Positions 6,142 to 11,782 of a DNA stretch of 11,782 nucleotides are shown piece by piece. The stretch comes from Thermoplasmata archaeon. GTDB lineage: Archaea; Thermoplasmatota; Thermoplasmata; Thermoplasmatales; Thermoplasmataceae. The translations under genes were made by a program, and so were the position numbers. The number at the start of each line of letters is the position of its first letter. The first letter of the stretch is position 1. The notes beneath the pieces are model-generated. The model ran no database searches. It saw only the letters and a list, made by a program, of their open reading frames with translations, and had not been told where the DNA came from. Where the stretch lies: assembly GCA_021816385.1 (NCBI GenBank), contig JAKAYJ010000021.1:1-11782 (forward strand). The letters run 5' to 3'.

Positions 6142-8121
6142 ATGTTAGAAGATATGTTCAACCCTAATTCGATTGCCGTTGTTGGTGCATCGAATAACAG
6201 GGATAAGATTGGAAATATACTCGTGAGAAATATAAAAGCATCATACAGGGGTAAACTTTATCCCATAAACCTTAAGGAATCTGAAATTGAAGGCCTGAAA
6301 GCTTATAGATCAGTTAAGGAAATAGGTTCGAAGGTTGATCTGGTGATAATTAGTGTTCCAAGAGAAGCTGTTGTAGATGTTATGGTGGAGGCGGGCGAAG
6401 CAGGAACGAGGGCTGCGGTGATAATAACCTCGGGGTTCAGGGAAGTTGATGAGAAAGGGAAGGAGCTTGAATTAAAGATAATGGAGGTGGCAAAAAAATA
6501 TTCCATAAGGTTTCTCGGTCCAAACACAATGGGGTTCATCACGCCATCATTCAACGCCACCTTTGCATATGAAGATGTAAAGCAGGGTAACATAGCAATA
6601 GTTGCACAATCAGGTGGAATGGGTGCTTATATGCTTGACTGGGCAGAGAAAACAAAAACTGGGCTCAGCTATTTTGTAAGCCTTGGAAATCAGACAGATT
6701 TAAATGAAATAGATATTTTCCACTTTCTGGCTGATGACCTGGATACAAAGGCTATCTTTTCCTATATAGAAGGTGTTGCAGACGGTGAAAGATTCCTTGC
6801 TGAGGTACCGGAAATCACAGCCAAAAAACATCTGGTATTTATAAAAGGTGGAACAGGAAAATATGGGGCCATGGCAGTTCAGACCCACACGGGAAGCATA
6901 GCCGGATCAATTGAATTATTCCGGGCTGCAGTGAAAACTGTTGGAGGAATACTTGTAAACAATCTTGATGATTTTCTCAACCTCATTACAATAATTCAGT
7001 CAGATGAGAAATTTTTAAGCGATATTCTTGTTGTGACTAACTCAGGAGGGCACGGAGTTTTAACTACAGATGAAATAGAACGTCAATCACTGAACCTGAT
7101 AGATTTGACAGACAGCATGAAGGCTGACCTGAGAAAAATACTTCCAGACCAGAGTACTCCAAAGAACCCACTGGATCTTTCAGGGGACGCTAGTGGTGAA
7201 AGATTCATGAAGGCAATGAACCTGACAAAGGGTCTGGAATGCACAAAGATCGTTCTCGTTCAGGAACTGGCAACAGTAAGTTGCGTAGAAGTTGCAAAGG
7301 TTCTTGTAAAATTCAAGGGCAGGAGAATAATAGGTGTTATGATGGGAAAGGATGCAGAGTCTGCACTGAGGATTCTTTCATCTGCAGGAATACCCGGATA
7401 CAGTTTTCCTGAAGATGCAGTAAAGGCAATAAAACATATACTGGATGTTAGACCCCCGCTGAAGAAGATAAGAATATCCGAACCCGTTAAGGGCGCGCTG
7501 GATCTGGTTAAGGATAGAAGCACACTAAGCGATGAATTTTCCTTCAAGCTCATGGCATTGTATGGCATAAGAGTACCTGACTGGGGAATCGTTTCTTCCA
7601 TTGAGGAGGCTAAGGACCTCTGCAAGAAAATAAGTTATCCAGTTGTCATGAAGGTTTCTTCTGATCAGCCAATTCACAAGACAGAGATCGGAGGAGTGAT
7701 AATGAATGTTGAGGCAGGGAGCATGGAGTCATCATTCACCACACTGATAAGTAAGACTGGAAAGGTAATGATTCAAAAACAGCTTACTGGTGTTGAGATT
7801 TTCCTTGGAGGCTTAAATGACCCATCATTTGGTCCATCCATTCTTACGGGACTTGGGGGGATATATGTTGAAGTGCTAAAAAGCATCAGCTATGGACTTG
7901 TTCCTGTATCAGAAAACGAGGCTCTTGAAATGATGTCAGAAAGCAAGGTACTTTCGCTGCTTAATGCGAGAAAGAGAAATTACAATGTTGACGCAACGAT
8001 CAGGGCTATAACAGGAATATCCAGGATGATTGAGGACCTTGGCATAAAGGAGATGGATATAAATCCGTTAATCGTCACACAGGAAGATGCATATGCCGTT
8101 GATATCAGGATTGTGCTGTAA
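6142..8121 (+). CDS. Acyl-CoA synthetase, ADP-forming, fused alpha-beta type
   Basis: Catalyses acyl-CoA + ADP + Pi to acid + CoA + ATP, reversibly; in archaea this conserves energy from 2-oxoacid oxidation. From the ATG at 6142 it has 659 residues. The CoA-binding Rossmann domain is at about 5-130 (NPNSIAVVGASNNRDKIGN, GPNTMGF). The succinyl-CoA-ligase-like domain follows (IAIVAQSGGMG, SLGNQTDLNEID) with the phosphorylated histidine in QTHTGSIAGS (His249). A further ligase domain runs to about 440. A C-terminal ATP-grasp beta part spans about 460-659 (YPVVMKVSSDQPIHKTEIGG with the second phospho-histidine His512, and EMDINPLIV). Alpha and beta are separate genes in Pyrococcus but fused here. 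The TTG at 6076 would add 22 residues but lies before the TATA box, so the leaderless ATG is preferred. Substrate (acetyl- or branched acyl-CoA) is not decided by sequence. The nearby acyl-CoA-producing complex suggests a joint role, though it is not in the same operon. Confidence 0.95.
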   Translation: MLEDMFNPNSIAVVGASNNRDKIGNILVRNIKASYRGKLYPINLKESEIEGLKAYRSVKEIGSKVDLVIISVPREAVVDVMVEAGEAGTRAAVIITSGFREVDEKGKELELKIMEVAKKYSIRFLGPNTMGFITPSFNATFAYEDVKQGNIAIVAQSGGMGAYMLDWAEKTKTGLSYFVSLGNQTDLNEIDIFHFLADDLDTKAIFSYIEGVADGERFLAEVPEITAKKHLVFIKGGTGKYGAMAVQTHTGSIAGSIELFRAAVKTVGGILVNNLDDFLNLITIIQSDEKFLSDILVVTNSGGHGVLTTDEIERQSLNLIDLTDSMKADLRKILPDQSTPKNPLDLSGDASGERFMKAMNLTKGLECTKIVLVQELATVSCVEVAKVLVKFKGRRIIGVMMGKDAESALRILSSAGIPGYSFPEDAVKAIKHILDVRPPLKKIRISEPVKGALDLVKDRSTLSDEFSFKLMALYGIRVPDWGIVSSIEEAKDLCKKISYPVVMKVSSDQPIHKTEIGGVIMNVEAGSMESSFTTLISKTGKVMIQKQLTGVEIFLGGLNDPSFGPSILTGLGGIYVEVLKSISYGLVPVSENEALEMMSESKVLSLLNARKRNYNVDATIRAITGISRMIEDLGIKEMDINPLIVTQEDAYAVDIRIVL

Positions 8122-8172
8122 TTACAAATAAACATCCTTCTCATGTTATGGGTGCTGGTTAGAACTTAAAAA

Positions 8173-8203
8173 CTATAACAGTGCTGAATGTTATTATATA
8201 TAA
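8173..8203 (+). promoter_or_regulatory. Two TATA-like elements upstream of the 8204 gene
   Basis: CTATAA (8173-8178) lies about 28 bases before the ATG at 8204. TTATATATAA (8194-8203) lies about 25 bases before the in-frame ATG at 8222. Each would make a different start leaderless, so the element actually used decides the protein's N-terminus. Confidence 0.45.
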
Positions 8204-8884
8204 ATGAATACTATCATGATCATGTTCATTCCTGTAATGGAAAATAACTTTGCTTGGAGGACACAGGATCCTGAGTATGACTGGGACATGGTAGGTCATT
8301 TATTGATAAAAAATGGAAGTATTCTATTGATCGACCCTCCATATGTGCACGGTATTGAACAGGCAGTTACATTCATGGGAAAACCAGAGGCTATTATAAT
8401 AACAACCGCTGACCATACCAGAGGATCGAGATATCTCTCATATAAATTAAAGATTCCGCTATACGTTCCAGATCAGGGTGATTCAATTTCTGTCTCACCC
8501 GGTGAAATTTATAGAGAAAAGAAAATTGCTAATTATAAGGCCTACAACGAAGGTCCTATATTCTGGCTAAATGCAAAGCGAGTTAAGGTATACCGGAAGA
8601 AGGAAGACAAAGTCCCATATATAGATGAAATGATTCTTGCAGATAATGATGGAAACATATTCACCGGGGATATCGCTATGGGATCTTCATCTTGTGAACT
8701 GTTAACCTGCAACGAAGGATTTACAGATGAGCCAGATGCAATGCTGGTTAAATCATCATTTGAATCACTAAAAAATGCCACAGAGGAACTCAATAAAAAT
8801 AATCTGATTTCCTCTCATGGTACTGATATTGTTGGAAACCTGGATGAGAAAATAAAGAAAAAAATGAGATTAATTTCAGATTAG
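8204..8884 (+). CDS. Probable metallo-beta-lactamase-fold protein with an incomplete metal site
   Basis: A soluble 226-residue protein with no signal peptide. The order of motifs resembles the metallo-beta-lactamase fold. A hydrophobic strand HLLIKNGSILLIDPP leads to PEAIIITTADHTRGSRYL, where the family has the HxHxDH loop; only Asp70-His71 remain. IFTGDIAMG (Asp156) matches the bridging-aspartate block and LISSHGTDI (His205) the final histidine block. The first two histidines and the middle one (usually in a GHTPG block) are missing, so the residues of metal site 2 are kept and site 1 is lost. Enzymatic role is unknown; a hydrolase or a non-catalytic relative are both possible. The start is uncertain among ATGs at 8204, 8216 and 8222, each with a TATA box at plausible distance for a leaderless message; 8222 gives MFIPVMENNFAW. 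It converges on the prolyl oligopeptidase gene with a 9-base gap. The fold call is inference from scattered motifs. Confidence 0.6.
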   Translation: MNTIMIMFIPVMENNFAWRTQDPEYDWDMVGHLLIKNGSILLIDPPYVHGIEQAVTFMGKPEAIIITTADHTRGSRYLSYKLKIPLYVPDQGDSISVSPGEIYREKKIANYKAYNEGPIFWLNAKRVKVYRKKEDKVPYIDEMILADNDGNIFTGDIAMGSSSCELLTCNEGFTDEPDAMLVKSSFESLKNATEELNKNNLISSHGTDIVGNLDEKIKKKMRLISD

Positions 8885-8893
8885 TTGAAAAAA

Positions 8894-10654
8894 TTATTTC
8901 TCATAATTTTTAGAGAATACATACTGGATGAAGCTTGCTATATATGATACTTCATCAACAGTATCCTCCAGTCCTGAACCAAGATGACCTCCCTCCCCAA
9001 TCATTAGATATGCCTCGTTTCCATAGGACTTGAGTTTTTCATAGAATTTCAATGCATGTGCCGGGTGAACCCTGTCATCTTCCATTCTTGAATATGTTAG
9101 GGAAGGAGGATATTTTCCCGGCTTCAACTGTTCATAGGAAGAGTATTTCCTAAGAAATTTTGCATCATTTTGATCATCAGGATTGCCATATTCACTTACC
9201 CAGTACTGTCCTGCCAGCAGCCTGTGAAACCTCATGAGATCTATTACTGGATTTCCGATAACCGCTCCGTCAAGTTCTCCAGGAATCTTTGCAAGTGTAT
9301 ATGAGGAAAGCAGTCCCCCATTGCTAACTCCATAGCATATTACGTGATATCTATCATTTCTCAATTTCCTTATTATTGCCTGGAAAGATTCATACACATT
9401 TATCTTCTTCTCTCTCATGCCAAATTTGTGCCACTCTTCTCCATATTCTCCACCTCCAGGAAGATTACATATTGCAACATTAACATCATTGTCAAGGAGA
9501 TAAGCAAATAAATTGTTGTATGAAGGCAAAAGAGATATGTTGAAGCCACCATAACCGTATACCAGAGTGTTTCTCGTATCACTACCTGCACTAAGGAAGA
9601 AATAATGAACTTTCTTTCCATTAAATTCAACACAGCTTTCAGAGGCATTGAATTTTGAAACTTCATTTCTCTCCCTCAGTTCCATTTTCCCATTCTCAAA
9701 GGAATAGATTTCAAATGTTGTACCGAAATCTCCCATTACAAGAGTTGCCCTCACCTCATCTGAACTCAATGCAATCAGTCCCTTGTAAGTGTTTAGGGAA
9801 AACTCTCTTATTTTCTGGCCATCATTGCCATAAAGAACAGGCACAGATTTAGCATCCCTCATATGAACAACAAGAAATCCCTCTTTCACTCTCACTGCAT
9901 CCTCTACAGGTTCGTTTAGGCAGTATTCCTTTTCTCCCACTGTAATGATACCATTCCCCTCAAACCGCAAGGTATAAAGTGTGTCATCTTCATAATCAAT
10001 AACCTTAACCTCATGATCATATTTTCTGAAGAGCTTCCACGATGATGGATCATTTATCATGCCCATATATATGTCAGTTGAAATGTTATCGCTTGCCTGT
10101 ATAATGACTGAGTCTCCGTATCTTTCTCCACTGAGTCCTCTTCCTGACTCAATACCCTTCCCGAAAACATATTTACCATCTAGAAAAATTCCGTTTGATG
10201 AATCTTTTGTATTTGAGATGCTTTCATCCCTTTTCTCCTTTATAAGATAAAATTCATCATCTAAATATATTATATCATGTATAAATCCATCTTCTGTATA
10301 TATCTGCCTATCTCTCGAAAATACACGTAGTGTTCCTTCATCTGAGCCAGAGGTTTCAAAAAGGGCAATCCTGTCACCATTTTTTTCAGGTTTTGTCCAG
10401 ACTATAATCCCAGAAGTTGAATAGATTTCTTCTCCATTTACAACAAGGTTGTTTTTACCATTCTCAACAGTGACAAAGTATTCGTCAGTTTTAGTAAGGT
10501 CAACGGACTTTATCTTTTTCTGATAAACAAATTTCTTCATCTCTGGTCTTATCTTCTCATATATACCTTTCACTTCCTTCTTGAAAATATCTGTTTGCCC
10601 CATTGCAAATTCTTTTACTTCCCTATTCATTACTTCAAAATTCAGTTCAGTCAT
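8894..10654 (-). CDS. Prolyl oligopeptidase family serine peptidase (S9)
   Basis: Cytosolic serine peptidase expected to cut short peptides after proline. Numbered from the ATG at 10654 (586 residues), the N-terminal two-thirds are beta-rich and would form the propeller that gates access. The alpha/beta-hydrolase part begins near YGYGGFNISLLPSY (366-379). The nucleophile is in CYGVSNGGLL (Ser444), the acid in RMEDDRVHP (Asp526, with the substrate-binding Arg528), and the histidine in GEGGHLGSG (His557). The usual oxyanion-region block RGGGEYG reads PGGGEYGEEWHKFG here. Length is near that of Pyrococcus homologues (about 610) and shorter than bacterial ones (about 700). No signal peptide. ATG 10666 and TTG 10672 are alternative starts, but a TATA box centred at 10684 puts transcription start near 10658, favouring 10654. 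It probably feeds amino-acid degradation, together with the dehydrogenase complex (inference). Confidence 0.9.
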   Translation of the reverse strand: MTELNFEVMNREVKEFAMGQTDIFKKEVKGIYEKIRPEMKKFVYQKKIKSVDLTKTDEYFVTVENGKNNLVVNGEEIYSTSGIIVWTKPEKNGDRIALFETSGSDEGTLRVFSRDRQIYTEDGFIHDIIYLDDEFYLIKEKRDESISNTKDSSNGIFLDGKYVFGKGIESGRGLSGERYGDSVIIQASDNISTDIYMGMINDPSSWKLFRKYDHEVKVIDYEDDTLYTLRFEGNGIITVGEKEYCLNEPVEDAVRVKEGFLVVHMRDAKSVPVLYGNDGQKIREFSLNTYKGLIALSSDEVRATLVMGDFGTTFEIYSFENGKMELRERNEVSKFNASESCVEFNGKKVHYFFLSAGSDTRNTLVYGYGGFNISLLPSYNNLFAYLLDNDVNVAICNLPGGGEYGEEWHKFGMREKKINVYESFQAIIRKLRNDRYHVICYGVSNGGLLSSYTLAKIPGELDGAVIGNPVIDLMRFHRLLAGQYWVSEYGNPDDQNDAKFLRKYSSYEQLKPGKYPPSLTYSRMEDDRVHPAHALKFYEKLKSYGNEAYLMIGEGGHLGSGLEDTVDEVSYIASFIQYVFSKNYEK

Positions 10655-10680
10655 AATGTCAATCATAAACAAATCACGTA

Positions 10681-10687
10681 TTTATAA
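10681..10687 (-). promoter_or_regulatory. TATA box of the prolyl oligopeptidase gene
   Basis: TTATAAA on the minus strand is centred 30 bases before the ATG at 10654. The two alternative starts (10666, 10672) would lie upstream of the predicted transcription start. The box suggests the peptidase is transcribed separately from the membrane protein gene behind it. Confidence 0.5.
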
Positions 10688-10742
10688 TGTTTTACAGGGT
10701 AGAAATGGCATGAAGCAATAAGTTCATGATTATTATAAATTA

Positions 10743-11150
10743 TCAGTGATAAAACCTGAGTTTGTATACAATATATATCTGAGGTATAAGTGAAAGGATT
10801 GCGGCAAATGCCAGTGGAAATTTGAAACCACATATGGTAAAGCAGGCAATCTGTATTATTAACCCGTATGTATCGTGCGTTCTGCCATTCTTGAACTGTT
10901 GAATCCATCCCTCCCTATCGACCGGTGATTTCCATTCATCATTGAAAAGATGGGAAACATAGTCCACAAGAACACCGAAGGCGGTGAAAGCACCGATTTC
11001 AGATATGATAAAGTAAAATAGAAATATTCTTGAGTAGAGTATTGCAACCGCGAAGAGTGCAAATGAAATTACAGCTAGATATGTTGCAGAGGTTTTGCCT
11101 CTCATGAACAGTTTTTCCCATTCCCTGAAGCTTATATTTTCAGTAACCAT
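10743..11150 (-). CDS. Small integral membrane protein of unknown function
   Basis: I do not recognise the family. The 135-residue product has a charged N-terminal stretch of about 20 residues (MVTENISFREWEKLFMRGK). Two closely spaced hydrophobic segments follow at about 22-41 and 42-66. A polar loop of about 30 residues contains DEWKSPVDREGW and NGRTHDTYG, and two further hydrophobic segments lie at about 96-112 and 113-130. Four membrane passes with both ends inside are likely. There is no signal peptide or known catalytic motif. The ATG at 11150 has only a weak GTGA nearby. An AT-rich AAATATAA element centred near 11190 is the probable TATA box, giving a short leader. The gene lies 88 bases behind the peptidase on the same strand and is divergent from the 11258 gene. 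Codon use matches its neighbours. Confidence 0.65.
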   Translation of the reverse strand: MVTENISFREWEKLFMRGKTSATYLAVISFALFAVAILYSRIFLFYFIISEIGAFTAFGVLVDYVSHLFNDEWKSPVDREGWIQQFKNGRTHDTYGLIIQIACFTICGFKFPLAFAAILSLIPQIYIVYKLRFYH

Positions 11151-11213
11151 GATTCACAGATCGAATTCACATAACATTATGTTTAATTATATTTATTATC
11201 TGTTAAAATTGGT

Positions 11214-11240
11214 TTTTATAGGATATAGCTTTTATAGGAT
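11214..11240 (+). promoter_or_regulatory. Promoter of the 11258 gene, with a repeated TTTTATAGGAT element
   Basis: The 11-base sequence TTTTATAGGAT occurs at 11214-11224 and again at 11230-11240, start to start 16 bases apart. The second copy contains a TATA box centred 25 bases before the ATG at 11258, the distance for a leaderless transcript. The first copy may be a duplicated promoter element or an operator. No Shine-Dalgarno site precedes the ATG. Confidence 0.5.
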
Positions 11241-11257
11241 GTTTTGATTTAAAGCCC

Positions 11258-11650
11258 ATGGAAATATTCAAAAAAGAAAGAATTCTGGAAACTACAAAAA
11301 GTCTTGATGAGATCATAAAATCATTTACAGCTTACCTGATAAATGACGGCTGGAAAGTACAGAGTAACGTACAGCAGGATAAGGCAATCCTTCAGGCCCA
11401 GAAATTTGGAATACTGAGGGGTCTCATAGCAGCGGATAGAGCATTGACATTTGTGTTCACAGCTGAATCAGGCGGCCAGGTAAAGGTTAACGTTGGAGTC
11501 GGGAGACTGCTGGGAGATATAACTATTACAGCAATTGAGGTGATTCTGCTGTCAGAAATATTCATCGTTATTGATATTCCTGAAATTGCATGGTCAGATC
11601 ACGTAGAAAAGGAATTGCTGAATGAATTGCAAACAATAGCCACTCAGTGA
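11258..11650 (+). CDS. Conserved-looking hypothetical protein with a hydrophobic segment
   Basis: I do not recognise a named family. The 130-residue protein starts MEIFKKERILE, followed by an amphipathic helix (about 14-30). An alternating-strand region (WKVQSNVQQDKAILQAQKFG) leads to GLIAADRALTFVFTAE and VKVNVGVGRLLGD. A hydrophobic stretch at about 88-108 (ITAIEVILLSEIFIVIDI) may be one membrane pass or a buried strand, and a short acidic helix ends the protein. The layout (a small alpha-beta domain that ends in a hydrophobic segment and a tail) suggests a soluble domain held at the membrane, but no catalytic residues stand out. The ATG is supported by a TATA box 25 bases upstream. It stands alone, divergent from the small membrane protein across a 107-base intergenic region that should hold both promoters. 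Confidence 0.7.
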   Translation: MEIFKKERILETTKSLDEIIKSFTAYLINDGWKVQSNVQQDKAILQAQKFGILRGLIAADRALTFVFTAESGGQVKVNVGVGRLLGDITITAIEVILLSEIFIVIDIPEIAWSDHVEKELLNELQTIATQ

Positions 11651-11782
11651 ATCTAATTTTTCATAATTTCAAGTAGATATAATATTTTTAAGTGAAATAT
11701 AAGTATTTTTCAGAAATGCTATTCCGTGAACAGGACTTCTTTTTCAAATATTTTATGCTTCTATGAATGTCTGTAGATCGGA

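Noticed and set aside
10663..10908. An 81-codon minus-strand frame between the peptidase and membrane protein genes.
   Set aside because: It is an alternative frame over the 3' part of the membrane protein gene and the spacer; no start signal and no motif.
11716..11782. A 16-codon frame (ATG at 11716, TGA at 11764-11766) overlapping ATGs at 11763 and 11767 that run off the window.
   Set aside because: It may be the start of the next gene, but only 5-6 codons are visible and no TATA box is at the right distance; nothing can be supported.
1..11782. A CRISPR array, insertion sequence or toxin-antitoxin pair.
   Set aside because: No regularly spaced repeats, terminal inverted repeats with a transposase, or small two-gene modules are visible on either strand.

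Overview
The window looks like chromosome from an acidophilic euryarchaeon of the Thermoplasmatales (Ferroplasma, Cuniculiplasma or Thermoplasma relatives). This is inferred from four things: archaeal TATA boxes about 25-30 bases before several first-gene start codons with no Shine-Dalgarno site (leaderless genes); GGTGA-type Shine-Dalgarno sites only inside an operon; a tRNA gene without encoded CCA; and a gene set (bacterial-type 2-oxoacid dehydrogenase complex, fused ADP-forming acyl-CoA synthetase, cytosolic prolyl oligopeptidase) typical of that group. Arginine is mostly AGA/AGG. The exact genus cannot be settled by eye.

Positions 1-5420 (minus strand) form one tight operon read in the order lipA, E1 alpha, E1 beta, E2, E3. 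It encodes lipoyl synthase followed by all subunits of a lipoate-dependent 2-oxoacid dehydrogenase complex. The E3 gene runs off the left edge. Junctions are 14 bases or shorter, or overlap, and each downstream cistron has a GGTGA site; two of these sites contain the previous gene's stop codon.

Positions 5421-6141 are a junction zone. They hold the lipA promoter, an intact tRNA-Ile(GAU) gene on the plus strand, and a decayed C-terminal piece of a tyrosine recombinase on the minus strand whose stop codon lies inside the tRNA 3' arm. This is the scar of an element once integrated at the tRNA. The rest, up to the next promoter, is AT-rich and holds no gene.

Positions 6142-8121 (plus) encode a fused alpha-beta ADP-forming acyl-CoA synthetase. 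It could turn the acyl-CoA made by the dehydrogenase complex into free acid plus ATP. Positions 8204-8884 (plus) encode a probable metallo-beta-lactamase-fold protein that keeps only one of the two usual metal sites. It converges, with a 9-base gap, on a prolyl oligopeptidase gene (8894-10654, minus). Behind that lie a small membrane protein of unknown function (10743-11150, minus) and, divergently, an unrecognised 130-residue protein (11258-11650, plus).

Together the genes suggest a peptide- and amino-acid-degrading lifestyle: peptides cut by the oligopeptidase, 2-oxoacids oxidised to acyl-CoA by the complex, and ATP recovered by the synthetase. That flow is inference. I found no clear undescribed system. 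The points most worth checking are the tRNA/integrase scar, the lipA-led operon and the one-site metallo-beta-lactamase-like protein.
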